From Neptunomonas sp. (GTDB taxonomy: Bacteria; Pseudomonadota; Gammaproteobacteria; Pseudomonadales; Balneatricaceae), in assembly GCF_016744175.1 (NCBI RefSeq), contig NZ_JADGEV010000018.1, forward strand, positions 1-56,556: a stretch of DNA of 56,556 bases, written 5' to 3'. This document shows positions 18,331 to 28,559 of this stretch, piece by piece. A program made the position numbers and the translations under genes. Positions within the stretch are counted from its first letter, which is position 1, and each line of letters begins with the position of its first letter. The notes beneath the pieces were generated by a model. It saw only the letters and a list, made by a program, of their open reading frames with translations, searched no databases and had not been told where the DNA came from.

Positions 18331-19233
18331 ATGAGCAGAGAGTTTCCCACAATAGCTGATTATGTAGGAAAAACCCCATTGGTCCGTTTACAACGCCTTG
18401 GCGGTAATTCGCGTGGTAATGTGATTCTTTGTAAGTTGGAAGGTAATAATCCAGCAGGCTCGGTTAAAGACCGCCCCGCGTTAAGTATGATTGAACGAGC
18501 AGAGCAGCGCGGCGATATTAAGCCGGGTGATACATTGATTGAAGCTACATCAGGTAATACGGGTATTGCTTTGGCTATGGCAGCAGCGATTAAGGGCTAT
18601 AAGATGGTGCTTATCATGCCAGATAATATGAGCATGGAGCGCAAGACTGCAATGACAGCATATGGTGCTGAACTTATATCAGTAACAAAAGAGCAAGGCA
18701 TGGAGTTTGCCCGTGATCTTGCTTTGGACATGCAGAAAAATGGGCAAGGTACGGTATTAGATCAATTTGCAAACCAAGATAACCCTGTAGCGCATTATAC
18801 AGGAACAGGGCCGGAGCTGTGGGAGCAAACCCAAGGACGTATTACTCACTTTGTAAGCTCCATGGGTACTACTGGAACAATTATGGGTACGTCTCGTTTT
18901 TTAAAAGAAAAAAATTCTTCAGTTAGTATTGTAGGTTTGCAGCCAGAAGACGGCTCTCAAATTCCTGGTATTCGCCGCTGGCCTAAAGAATATTTACCTA
19001 GCATTTATGATGAATCCCGCGTTGATAAAGTATTGGATATTTCTCAGCAAGATGCTGAAGTTACGATGCGGGATTTAGCGATGCAAGAAGGTATTTTTTG
19101 TGGGGTTTCATCCGGTGGGGCAGTAGCTGGTGCGATACAGCTCAGCGAGCAAGTCGAAAATGCTGTCATTGTTTGTATAATTTGCGATCGTGGTGATAGG
19201 TACTTGTCAACCGGGGTGTTTGACCCCATATAA
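18331..19233 (+). CDS. cysM: Cysteine synthase B
   Basis: PLP enzyme of 300 residues that makes cysteine from O-acetylserine with sulfide or thiosulfate. The PLP lysine is K46 in NNPAGSVKDRPA; the TSGNTGIALA substrate loop, the GTTGT phosphate loop and the EGIFCGVSSGGAVAGA segment are present. The GLQPEDGSQIPGIRRWPKEYLP block is typical of CysM rather than CysK. Single gene followed by its own terminator. Confidence 0.95.
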   Translation: MSREFPTIADYVGKTPLVRLQRLGGNSRGNVILCKLEGNNPAGSVKDRPALSMIERAEQRGDIKPGDTLIEATSGNTGIALAMAAAIKGYKMVLIMPDNMSMERKTAMTAYGAELISVTKEQGMEFARDLALDMQKNGQGTVLDQFANQDNPVAHYTGTGPELWEQTQGRITHFVSSMGTTGTIMGTSRFLKEKNSSVSIVGLQPEDGSQIPGIRRWPKEYLPSIYDESRVDKVLDISQQDAEVTMRDLAMQEGIFCGVSSGGAVAGAIQLSEQVENAVIVCIICDRGDRYLSTGVFDPI

Positions 19234-19242
19234 TCTATAATG

Positions 19243-19267
19243 AAAGAGCCGCAACAGCGGCTTTTTT
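19243..19267 (+). terminator. Rho-independent terminator of cysM
   Basis: Stem AGCCGC (19247-19252) and GCGGCT (19257-19262) with an AACA loop, extended by flanking A/T pairs and followed by a T run, 14 bases from the cysM stop. Confidence 0.88.
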
Positions 19268-19346
19268 CATAATCGTGTATAGAGCAAGCTGAAAAAGCAT
19301 GGAACTTGCTCATTATTTTATGTCTTATGAATAGAATATTCGACTC

Positions 19347-19401
19347 TTCACAGTGACAGAAAATCCGTGTGCTACCGAGTTTTGTTTTTCTTCACTGTGA
19401 A
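19347..19401 (+). promoter_or_regulatory. Paired TCACnGTGA elements upstream of relA
   Basis: TTCACAGTGA at 19347-19356 and TCACTGTGAA at 19392-19401 are exact reverse complements. Each contains a 9-bp near-palindrome TCAC-A/T-GTGA, with centres 44 bp apart. They could be two operators for a dimeric regulator, or the arms of a long hairpin with a 35-nt loop in the relA leader. The relA start lies 60 bases downstream. Confidence 0.4.
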
Positions 19402-19461
19402 ATAAGAAAAAGAACCGCCATAAAAGCGGCAGAGTCGTGACCAGAGGAGTGGCAATTAGCC

Positions 19462-21714
19462 ATGGTTAAAGTGCGTGATGATCATCCCATTCATGATGAT
19501 GGGACTGTTGATCTTGATTTGTGGCTGTGGCGTTTAGAGCAGCAAGTTGAGATTGATGATATAGAGCAGGTACGACTGGCTTGTGATATTGCAAAACAAG
19601 TTCATGACCAAGCAGAAGCAACATCTAATAATAGTTATCTTACGGGCCTTGAAATGGCTCAAATTATGGCTGAACTGCAGCAGGATCAAGAGTCAATTGT
19701 TGCTGCAATTTTGTATCGTAGTGTTCGTGAAGATAAGCTAAAACTCGATACAGTTAAGAATCAATTTGGGCCGGTTATCGGTTCGTTGATTCATGGTGTG
19801 CTACAGATGGCTGCTATTGGTAGCCGAGCTAACCCGCGTGTAGAACATACTGTCTTAGGCGCTAACGCTCGCCAAATTGATACCGTGCGTAAAATGCTGG
19901 TGGCGATGATTGATGATGTGCGTGTTGCACTCATTAAGATTGCCGAGCGTACGAGTGCTATTCGTGGCGTTAAGGAATCCTCTCGCAGAAAACGTTTCCT
20001 CGTTGCTCGAGAAGTGTTTGATATTTATGCTCCTCTCGCTCACCGTTTGGGTATTGGGCATATCAAATGGGAATTGGAAGACCTTTCTTTTCGGTACTTA
20101 AAACCAAATGACTACAAGCATGTTGCCCAGCTTCTTGATGAAAAGCGTTTAGATCGTCAAGATTTCATTGAGACAGTTGTAACTACTCTGAAAAGGGATC
20201 TTGGTGCTCAGAATATTGATGCGGATGTGAATGGCCGGGCCAAGCATATCTACAGTATTTGGCGGAAGATGCAGCGAAAAAATATTGAGTTTAGCCAGGT
20301 ATACGATGTCCGAGCTGTTCGAATATTGGTGCCTGAAATTAGAGATTGTTATACAGCTCTAGGTATTGTTCATGGTTTATGGCGAAATATACCGCACGAG
20401 TTTGATGATTACATAGCGTCCCCAAAGCCTAATGGATATCGTTCTTTGCATACAGCGGTGTTTGGGCCGGAGGGCAAGGTATTAGAAATACAGATTCGCA
20501 CACCAGAGATGCATGAAGAAGCTGAATTAGGCGTGTGTGCTCACCACCTTTATAAAGGTACAGATACGCATTCCAAAAGTGATGCCTACGAAGATAAAAT
20601 TGCTTGGTTGAGGCAAGTATTAGAGTGGCATGAAGATCTTGGTGATACCGAAGGGTTTGGTGACATCTTGCGGGGTGATGTAGTCCAAGACCGTCTTTAT
20701 GTGTTCACCCCTGATGGGCACGTCATTGATATGCCTTTAGGCTCTACTGCACTGGACTTTGCTTATAGGGTTCATACTGAAATTGGGCACCGTTGCCGAG
20801 GGGCTAAGGTAAATGGTCGTATTATCTCTTTGAATAAGCCGTTGAAAACGGGTGATCAAGTAGAGATATTAACGGGTAAAGAGGAACAGCCTCGTCGAGA
20901 CTGGCTTAACTCAAATATTGGCTACTTAACAACATCCAGAGCAAAAGCCAAAGTAGCGCACTGGTTTAAATTGCAAGATAGAGACAAAAATGAAGAAGCT
21001 GGACGTCACATAATTGAACGAGAGTTTAAGCGTTTGGCTATCCTAATGAACGAAGTTGACATGAGTTTGCTTGCTCAGGAAGTGAGTTATAAGTCTCCAG
21101 AGGATATGTTTTCTGCATTAGGCGCAGGGGATATACGCTTATCGCAAATTTTAAATGCTGCGCAGAGACAAGTAGAAACAACGTCCCATGATGAGCAGTT
21201 AGACTTAGCCTTACCAACGATAGCTAGAGAAAAACTGAAAAGGCCTACAGGTGCAGGAATACGCATTCTGGGTGTGGGTAACTTGTTAACGACGATAGCC
21301 TCGTGCTGCAAGCCAGTTCCAGGCGATCTGATTGTTGGTTTTATTACTCAGGGAAGGGGAGTGTCAATACACAGAGAAGACTGTGTAAATCTACTGAGTC
21401 TTCGTGAAAATGAAGCAGAGCGCGTTGTAGCGGTTGACTGGGATGAAGGAAATGAAGCGACATACCCGGTAGATATTATTATTGAAGCCTATGATCGTTC
21501 GGGTTTACTGCATGATGTCATGATGGTATTAGCAAATGAAAAACTTAATATATTATCAGCTAATACGTTAACGGATAAGAACAGTAATATTGCACGTCTC
21601 TCCCTTACTGTGGAGATTTCACGTTTGGAATTGTTGGGACGTATTATGGATAAAATTAACCAGCTACCAAATGTGGTTGATGTACACCGCCAACGTAATG
21701 GATTTTCTCAATGA
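19462..21714 (+). CDS. relA: GTP pyrophosphokinase RelA
   Basis: Ribosome-associated (p)ppGpp synthetase of 750 residues that triggers the stringent response on amino acid starvation. The N-terminal HD region is degenerate (KIAERTSAIRGVK in place of a functional HD..ED hydrolase site), and the synthetase domain has EFDD (313-316) rather than the RxKD type; both mark RelA rather than SpoT. Then come TGS (about 405-470), the cysteine-containing ASCCKPVPGD segment (C615, C616) and a C-terminal ACT/RRM domain (about 670-745). A GAGGAG ribosome-binding site precedes the ATG. It overlaps mazG by 4 bases, a conserved pairing. Confidence 0.97.
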   Translation: MVKVRDDHPIHDDGTVDLDLWLWRLEQQVEIDDIEQVRLACDIAKQVHDQAEATSNNSYLTGLEMAQIMAELQQDQESIVAAILYRSVREDKLKLDTVKNQFGPVIGSLIHGVLQMAAIGSRANPRVEHTVLGANARQIDTVRKMLVAMIDDVRVALIKIAERTSAIRGVKESSRRKRFLVAREVFDIYAPLAHRLGIGHIKWELEDLSFRYLKPNDYKHVAQLLDEKRLDRQDFIETVVTTLKRDLGAQNIDADVNGRAKHIYSIWRKMQRKNIEFSQVYDVRAVRILVPEIRDCYTALGIVHGLWRNIPHEFDDYIASPKPNGYRSLHTAVFGPEGKVLEIQIRTPEMHEEAELGVCAHHLYKGTDTHSKSDAYEDKIAWLRQVLEWHEDLGDTEGFGDILRGDVVQDRLYVFTPDGHVIDMPLGSTALDFAYRVHTEIGHRCRGAKVNGRIISLNKPLKTGDQVEILTGKEEQPRRDWLNSNIGYLTTSRAKAKVAHWFKLQDRDKNEEAGRHIIEREFKRLAILMNEVDMSLLAQEVSYKSPEDMFSALGAGDIRLSQILNAAQRQVETTSHDEQLDLALPTIAREKLKRPTGAGIRILGVGNLLTTIASCCKPVPGDLIVGFITQGRGVSIHREDCVNLLSLRENEAERVVAVDWDEGNEATYPVDIIIEAYDRSGLLHDVMMVLANEKLNILSANTLTDKNSNIARLSLTVEISRLELLGRIMDKINQLPNVVDVHRQRNGFSQ

Positions 21715-22523
21715 GTCGCTCTTATACATTGCCGGATTTGATCTATTTAATGGAACGGCTTCGTGATCCAGAGCATGGTTGCCCTTGGGACCTTAAGCAA
21801 GATTTTGGCTCGATTGTTCCTCATACGTTGGAGGAAGCGTATGAGGTAGCTGACACGATTGAGCGCAAAGATTGGGCGCATTTGGAAGATGAATTAGGAG
21901 ACCTGTTATTCCAAGTTGTTTTTTATAGTCAGCTTGGCAAAGAGCAGTCCTTATTTGAGTTTAATTCGATTGTTAATCAGCTCGTCACTAAGCTTGTCCG
22001 CCGTCATCCGCATGTATTTCCTGATGGGCAGCTAACAACGCTGCCTGGTTCAGTAACACTTTCAGGTGAAGAAGTTAATGTCGCGTGGGAGCAAATTAAG
22101 CAGCAAGAACGTATCGGAAAAAAGAAAGATCGTATTTTGGATGACGTTCCCAAAGGGCTGCCTGCATTGAGTCGCGCTGATAAGCTTCAAAAGCGAGCGT
22201 CACAAGTGGGGTTTGATTGGAATGATCCGTTATTGGTACTGGATAAAATAGAAGAAGAAATTGCTGAGCTGCGTGAAGCAATTCAGAAAGGTGACCAAGC
22301 TGAAATTCTTGATGAAATGGGTGATGTTATTTTTGCTCAGGTTAATTTAGCACGCCACCTTGGTGTTAAGGCTGAAATAGCATTACGCTCGACTAATCAA
22401 AAGTTTGAGAGACGTTTTAATCATGTTGAAGCATGTGTAGAAAGCTCTGGTAAAGCCTGGGATGAGTATGCTTTGGATGAACTCGATCAGTTTTGGGATG
22501 AGGCAAAGCGGAAAGGACTATGA
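21711..22523 (+). CDS. mazG: Nucleoside triphosphate pyrophosphohydrolase MazG
   Basis: Hydrolyses nucleoside triphosphates to monophosphates and pyrophosphate, with roles in house-cleaning and in lowering (p)ppGpp in E. coli. 270 residues with the tandem MazG repeat: first domain LRDPEHGCPWDLKQDFGSIVPHTLEEAYEVADTIE ... EDELGDLLFQVVFYSQL, second domain KIEEEIAELREAIQ ... EILDEMGDVIFAQVNLARH; the EExxE and ExxD metal motifs are intact in both. It overlaps relA by 4 bases and the next gene by 4 bases (ATGA at each junction). Confidence 0.95.
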   Translation: MSRSYTLPDLIYLMERLRDPEHGCPWDLKQDFGSIVPHTLEEAYEVADTIERKDWAHLEDELGDLLFQVVFYSQLGKEQSLFEFNSIVNQLVTKLVRRHPHVFPDGQLTTLPGSVTLSGEEVNVAWEQIKQQERIGKKKDRILDDVPKGLPALSRADKLQKRASQVGFDWNDPLLVLDKIEEEIAELREAIQKGDQAEILDEMGDVIFAQVNLARHLGVKAEIALRSTNQKFERRFNHVEACVESSGKAWDEYALDELDQFWDEAKRKGL

Positions 22524-22894
22524 AAATGACATGGATTATATTAGCCATCATAGGAATGGCAGGTTTGGGTTATTGGGGGTGGCAGAAAGGCCAAGAGCAA
22601 TTATCCAGTTTGAAAAGTAGCGGTTTTAATGTCACAGACGACCTCAAAGGAGAACCCAGACTAGTTATTGATCGTACGAATAAAAAGCTCGCGCTAGTGA
22701 CAGTGGATAATTATCGGGTAATCCCAATGAGCGCGGTTGTTTCAAGTGAAGCTTTACTAGACCGAGGCATGCATATGGATGAGAATTTTCGCATCGAGCT
22801 TCGCTTAGAGGATTCTGTGCCTGTTTCTATTGTTTTTGAGAATGAAACACTAGCTAAAGCGGCTTTGGACAAGCTGCAAGGTACTATGCGCTAA
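22520..22894 (+). CDS. Membrane-anchored protein of unknown function
   Basis: A 124-residue protein I do not recognise. One N-terminal membrane helix (about 3-20, WIILAIIGMAGLGYWGW) is followed by a hydrophilic domain of about 100 residues, probably beta-rich (PRLVIDRTNKKLALVTVDNYRVIPMSAVVSSEALL ... FRIELRLEDSVPVSIVFENETLAKAALDKL). It starts in an ATGA overlap with mazG with GAAAGGA just upstream, so it is translated as part of relA-mazG. The alternation of strand-like segments around a 'default value then deviation' pattern recalls small PH-like domains, but this is speculative. Confidence 0.75.
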   Translation: MKMTWIILAIIGMAGLGYWGWQKGQEQLSSLKSSGFNVTDDLKGEPRLVIDRTNKKLALVTVDNYRVIPMSAVVSSEALLDRGMHMDENFRIELRLEDSVPVSIVFENETLAKAALDKLQGTMR

Positions 22895-22971
22895 GTTCGT
22901 GCAACTTGTCGAGACTACCCTATTATTTTGATTTTCCTATTATTACTCAAACTTGTATTGAATGATTAGCA

Positions 22972-22983
22972 CACAAATTTGTG
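22972..22983. promoter_or_regulatory. 12-bp palindrome upstream of ppc
   Basis: CACAAATTTGTG is a perfect palindrome 62 bases before the ppc start, in a 151-base gap. It could be an operator for a dimeric regulator, but A+T-rich 12-mers arise by chance and I cannot assign a protein to it. Confidence 0.25.
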
Positions 22984-23045
22984 CAAAACATAAATAATAT
23001 CTATGCTCTGTTGATTGTTGTTGGAATCTTCACTAAGGAGCTAGT

Positions 23046-25658
23046 ATGAATGATCTGCATGAAGCCTTACGCGATGATGTTAGGATGTTGGGTGATAGTC
23101 TTGGGCAGACGATAGAAAAACATCTAGGTAAAGGTTTTCTAGAAAAAGTTGAGCGAGTTCGCAAACTGGCTAAAGCAGGCCGAACAGGTGCAGAGAGTGA
23201 TAGAGAAAATCTTCTGGCTGAACTGAAAGAGCTAAGTGAAGATGAGATGCTCCCGGTTACACGTGCTTTTACACAATTTCTGAATCTTGCGAATATTGCT
23301 GAAGAGCACCATCGGGTTCGTCGACATCAAGAAATTTGTGATTTAGAGGCGACAGATTCTTATGTCCAGTTGCTTAAAAAACTGAAGAAAGAAGGCCTCC
23401 CGGAAAAGCAAATCTTGCAAACAGTACAAGAGATGCATGTTGATTTAGTGCTTACTGCGCATCCTACTGAAGTTAATCGCCGCACCTTGATCCAAAAATA
23501 TGATTCTATTACTGATTGCTTACAGGGATTAGACCGAGGCGAGCCTCAACACCATCGTTTAAACGAATTGATTAGCCAGATCTGGCACACCGATGAGATT
23601 CGGCAAATCCGGCCTACGCCCATAGATGAAGCTAAATGGGGGTTCGCCGTCATCGAGAACTCATTGTGGGAAGCTGTCCCAAAATTCTTAAAACGCTTAG
23701 ATGGACAAACACGGGCAATTCTTGGGCAAGGTTTGCCGTTGGATTGTTCCCCTGTACGCTTTTCCTCTTGGATGGGAGGCGACCGAGACGGTAACCCTAA
23801 TGTAACGGCGGTTGTTACCGAAGAGGTGTTAATGCTATCTCGTTGGATGGCTGCGGATCTGTATATACGAGATATAGATGCTCTGCGTGCTGAGTTATCA
23901 ATGTATAACTGTAATCAAGAGTTACGCGAACAAGTAGGGGATGCGGCCGAGCCGTATCGTCATTTGCTGAGTGAGGTGCGTGACTCTCTGGATTGCACTA
24001 AAAATTGGATAAAACAACGTTTAGGTAAACCAAGTGGTGATAGTAATGACACCTGTCCAATGCTTACGTCGGATAAGCTTCTAGATCCTTTAATGCTGTG
24101 TCATCGCTCTTTAGTTGAGTGCGGTATGGATATCATAGCTGAGGGACCGTTAGAAGATATCATTCGACGTATCGGCTGCTTTGGTATGACGCTTGTCAGG
24201 TTGGATATTCGGCAAAGCTCAGATCGTCATGCGCAAGTGTTTGAGGAAATATCTCAGTTTTATGGATTAGGCTCATACAATCATTGGACAGAAGAAGGAC
24301 GACAAGCTTTCTTATTAAAAGAGTTACAAAGCAAGCGACCTCTTATACCACATGACTGGCAGCCATCACCTGAAGTGCGTGAAGTGCTGGATACATGCAA
24401 GGTTGTCGCAGACGCTGATCCTGCCTCATTAGGCTCTTACGTGATTTCAATGGCAAGTCAACCATCTGATGTGTTGTCAGTTATTTTATTACTACGTGAA
24501 ATGGGTATCAGTCATGATATCCGTGTAGTGCCACTATTCGAAACATTAGATGATCTTGATAATGCACGTGACTGTATCGATGCTTTGTTATCGGTGCCTT
24601 GGTACAAACAGTACACGCATGGTCATCAAGAAGTCATGATTGGATATTCTGACTCCTCAAAAGATGCAGGGCAGTTAGCTGCTGCTTGGGGGCAGTTTAA
24701 AGCGCAAGAAGCGTTGACAGAACTGTGCCAAGCGCATGATGTTCATCTCACCTTGTTTCATGGGCGAGGAGGTACTGTTGGTCGCGGCGGTGGTCCGAGT
24801 CATACAGCTATACTAGCTCAACCACCGGGATCTGTAGATCGGAGTCTTCGTGTTACAGAGCAAGGTGAAATGATCCGCTTTAAGTTTGGAATACCGGAGT
24901 TAGCTATCCGAAATCTGGAGCTTTATACGGGAGCGGTATTGGCTGCAACGCTTTCTCCTGCGCCTTTGCCGCAAAACGTGTGGCGTGATCAGATGGAAAA
25001 AATGGCAGAAACGGGACTGCAAGCATATAGGTCAGTTGTACGTCATGATTCGCAGTTCGTACCTTACTTTCGAGCGGTAACACCGGAGCAAGAGCTTAGT
25101 AAGCTACCCTTGGGATCTCGCCCGGCTAAACGCAAAGCGGATGGTGGTGTTGAAAGCTTACGTGCTATTCCATGGATTTTTGCATGGACGCAAATTCGCC
25201 TGATGTTACCGGCGTGGCTAGGTTCAGATACGGCATTGGAAACGGCTGTGCGAAATAATGAGTTGCCCTTGCTTCATGATATGTATGAAAAATGGCCTTT
25301 TTTTCGCTCCTATGTCGACATGTTGGAAATGGTGTTGGCAAAAAGTGATACGCGACTGACAGAGTATTATGAATCTCGACTAGTTTCTGAAGAGCTTAAA
25401 GTGTTAGGTTCCAGCCTTCGGCATCGTTTGAATGTGGCAGTAGAAAAGGTATTGGATATTAAGCAGAGCGAAGGTTTATTGATGGCCAACCCCGTTATTC
25501 AGCAGTCCATTGATGTCCGAAATCCTTATATAGATCCGCTGCATTTTTTGCAGGCCGAATTGCTTTATCGTGATCGAAATCATCCTGACCAGCGTCTTGA
25601 GCATGCTTTGATGGTGACAATGGCCGGTATATCTGCAGGTATGCGTAATACGGGATAA
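23046..25658 (+). CDS. ppc: Phosphoenolpyruvate carboxylase
   Basis: Anaplerotic enzyme of 870 residues that carboxylates phosphoenolpyruvate to oxaloacetate with bicarbonate. The catalytic histidine is H139 in VLTAHPTEVNRRTL; the SWMGGDRDGNPNVT, MIGYSDSSKDAG and FHGRGGTVGRGGGP (571-584) motifs and the C-terminal RNTG end, which forms the feedback site and active-site closure, are intact. Slightly shorter than E. coli Ppc (883). A CTAAGGAG ribosome-binding site precedes the ATG. Single gene. Confidence 0.97.
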   Translation: MNDLHEALRDDVRMLGDSLGQTIEKHLGKGFLEKVERVRKLAKAGRTGAESDRENLLAELKELSEDEMLPVTRAFTQFLNLANIAEEHHRVRRHQEICDLEATDSYVQLLKKLKKEGLPEKQILQTVQEMHVDLVLTAHPTEVNRRTLIQKYDSITDCLQGLDRGEPQHHRLNELISQIWHTDEIRQIRPTPIDEAKWGFAVIENSLWEAVPKFLKRLDGQTRAILGQGLPLDCSPVRFSSWMGGDRDGNPNVTAVVTEEVLMLSRWMAADLYIRDIDALRAELSMYNCNQELREQVGDAAEPYRHLLSEVRDSLDCTKNWIKQRLGKPSGDSNDTCPMLTSDKLLDPLMLCHRSLVECGMDIIAEGPLEDIIRRIGCFGMTLVRLDIRQSSDRHAQVFEEISQFYGLGSYNHWTEEGRQAFLLKELQSKRPLIPHDWQPSPEVREVLDTCKVVADADPASLGSYVISMASQPSDVLSVILLLREMGISHDIRVVPLFETLDDLDNARDCIDALLSVPWYKQYTHGHQEVMIGYSDSSKDAGQLAAAWGQFKAQEALTELCQAHDVHLTLFHGRGGTVGRGGGPSHTAILAQPPGSVDRSLRVTEQGEMIRFKFGIPELAIRNLELYTGAVLAATLSPAPLPQNVWRDQMEKMAETGLQAYRSVVRHDSQFVPYFRAVTPEQELSKLPLGSRPAKRKADGGVESLRAIPWIFAWTQIRLMLPAWLGSDTALETAVRNNELPLLHDMYEKWPFFRSYVDMLEMVLAKSDTRLTEYYESRLVSEELKVLGSSLRHRLNVAVEKVLDIKQSEGLLMANPVIQQSIDVRNPYIDPLHFLQAELLYRDRNHPDQRLEHALMVTMAGISAGMRNTG

Positions 25659-26602
<944 letters not shown>

Positions 26603-26633
26603 CCTCAAAAGTACTTTAATAAACATTGAATAT

Positions 26634-26659
26634 AAAAAGTCGCTTTATGCGGCTTTTTT
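26634..26659 (+). terminator. Rho-independent terminator of adk
   Basis: Stem AAAAAGTCGC / GCGGCTTTTT (one G-T pair) with a TTTAT loop, running into T residues, about 30 bases from the adk stop. Confidence 0.88.
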
Positions 26660-26747
26660 ATTTTAGTCTGATCAGTGAAAGCAGTACTGGGTTTTTGGGC
26701 ACTTCTTCTGGATAATAGATGCTTTTCATTTTAAGCAGATAGTCCAC

Positions 26748-27785
26748 ATGTCGGATTCAATAAAAACAGCAGTTATACTGACAAACCTTGGAACGCCTGA
26801 TAAACCAGAAGCAGGTGCGGTAAAACGTTATCTTCGAGAATTTCTTTCAGATTCGCGTGTTGTCGAAGGAAAAGGCTTAAGACGCCTTCTGTGGTTAGCT
26901 GTTCTTAATTTCATTATTTTAAATTTGCGACCACGTAAGGTAGCGAAATTATATCGTTCTATATGGGAAGATGATTCCCCTATGCGCAAAATCCTTAATG
27001 AACAAGTAATTGAGCTACAGCTCCTTTTGCAGCAGAGTTATGAAACAGCACCGTGTGTCTTTGCTGGAATGACCTATGGTTCTCCAAGTTTAAAAGAGCG
27101 ATTGGAGTCATTGGCTGGCCATGGCTACCAGCGTGTGTTAATTATTCCTATGTATCCGCAATACTCTGCAACGACTACTGCTCCTATCTATGATCAAGTG
27201 GCGAGGTTTCAGTTAAGCCGTCGTGAAGTGCTCGATATTCGCATCGTGAAGTCATTTTATAACCACCCGGCTTATATCAATGCTTTGGCACAAAGTATTC
27301 GCTCATTTCACCAGCCTACGCAGCCAGTTGATAAGTTAGTGCTGTCTTATCACGGAATTCCAAAGGAATATGCAGACAAGGGTGACCCTTACCCGCAGCA
27401 GTGTCACCAAACATCTGTATTAGTAGCTAGTGCGTTAGGTCTTACTGAAAACGAATGGATAACAACGTTTCAGTCACGTTTTGGTCCGGCACAGTGGTTA
27501 CAGCCATATACGGATAAGACCCTCGAAAGCCTTGCTAAGAAAAACGTAAAAAAGGTTGATGTCGTTTGTCCAGCTTTTACAGCAGACTGTCTTGAAACGC
27601 TGGAAGAGATAGCAGAAGAAAACAAAGAGGTCTTTGAGAAAGCGGGTGGAGAGTCATATCAATATATTCCAGCAGTAAATAGCTCGCCGGCATTTATTGC
27701 TGCGATGATGATGCTAGTGCAAGAGCAGGCAGCTGACTGGCTGAAATTAGATAATCAAGCAGATGAGAAAAGTAATGCAGTCTGA
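26748..27785 (+). CDS. hemH: Ferrochelatase
   Basis: Inserts ferrous iron into protoporphyrin IX, the last step of haem synthesis. 345 residues. Typical segments: [77 protein letters not shown] with the catalytic histidine, [16 protein letters not shown], and [20 protein letters not shown] with the metal-binding Glu. Its 3' end overlaps rlmB by about 11 bases. Confidence 0.96.
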   Translation: MSDSIKTAVILTNLGTPDKPEAGAVKRYLREFLSDSRVVEGKGLRRLLWLAVLNFIILNLRPRKVAKLYRSIWEDDSPMRKILNEQVIELQLLLQQSYETAPCVFAGMTYGSPSLKERLESLAGHGYQRVLIIPMYPQYSATTTAPIYDQVARFQLSRREVLDIRIVKSFYNHPAYINALAQSIRSFHQPTQPVDKLVLSYHGIPKEYADKGDPYPQQCHQTSVLVASALGLTENEWITTFQSRFGPAQWLQPYTDKTLESLAKKNVKKVDVVCPAFTADCLETLEEIAEENKEVFEKAGGESYQYIPAVNSSPAFIAAMMMLVQEQAADWLKLDNQADEKSNAV

Positions 27786-28509
27786 ATTAGTCTTTGGTTT
27801 TCATGCGGTAAAGACCACGCTTAAATATGATGCGTTTCGTGTACAACGCATCATGCTGCTTAAAGGACGGGAAGATGAACGCCTTAACCAACTATTGGAA
27901 GAAATAGGAGACATTAGTGTTGAGCGCGTATCAAGACCCAAGCTCGATGAATTAGCTCAGGGCGGTGTGCATCAAGGTGTCATTGCTTTCTGTAAGCCTA
28001 TTGAGTCCAAAACAGAGCGCTTTCTTTATCAATTATTAGATCAACTAGATGAGGCTCCTTTCTTATTGGTACTTGATGGCGTCACTGACCCTCATAATTT
28101 GGGTGCTTGTTTGCGCACAGCAGATGCTGCTGGTGTGCATGCGGTTATCGCGCCCAAAGATAAATCAGCTCCGCTGAATGCGACTGTTTCAAAAGTGGCT
28201 TGCGGTGCCGCTGAAGTCATTCCGTATATCCAAGTAACAAATCTCGCACGTACTTTGCAAGAGCTACAGCAAAGAGGGATTTGGGTCACAGGCACAGCGG
28301 GCGAAGCTAAGCAGATGATATATCAAGCAAACCTAACGGGGCCTATGGCGCTGGTTATGGGGGCAGAAGGGAAGGGAATGCGTAGGCTAACACGTGAAGG
28401 CTGTGATTTTTTAGTTAAAATCCCGATGGCTGGTGAAGTCAGTAGTTTGAATGTATCTGTAGCAACAGGCGTTTGTTTGTTTGAAGCAACCCGACAACGT
28501 CAGGTATAG
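27775..28509 (+). CDS. rlmB: 23S rRNA (guanosine-2'-O-)-methyltransferase RlmB
   Basis: SPOUT-class methyltransferase that modifies G2251 of 23S rRNA (E. coli numbering). About 244 residues from the ATG at 27775, which gives [12 protein letters not shown] like the family; an in-frame ATG at 27763 would add four residues. The trefoil-knot motifs are clear: [39 protein letters not shown] and [27 protein letters not shown]. Close agreement with E. coli RlmB by eye. Overlaps the end of hemH. Confidence 0.95.
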   Translation: MQSELVFGFHAVKTTLKYDAFRVQRIMLLKGREDERLNQLLEEIGDISVERVSRPKLDELAQGGVHQGVIAFCKPIESKTERFLYQLLDQLDEAPFLLVLDGVTDPHNLGACLRTADAAGVHAVIAPKDKSAPLNATVSKVACGAAEVIPYIQVTNLARTLQELQQRGIWVTGTAGEAKQMIYQANLTGPMALVMGAEGKGMRRLTREGCDFLVKIPMAGEVSSLNVSVATGVCLFEATRQRQV

Positions 28510-28559
28510 TCAGTAAACAACGATAACGCCTCTGAAAAGGCTATTTTGTTAAGGATGAC

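Noticed and set aside
19347-19401. CRP/FNR-type site before relA
   Set aside because: CRP needs TGTGA-N6-TCACA and FNR TTGAT-N4-ATCAA; the half-sites here are in the opposite order (TCAC-n-GTGA), so neither fits.
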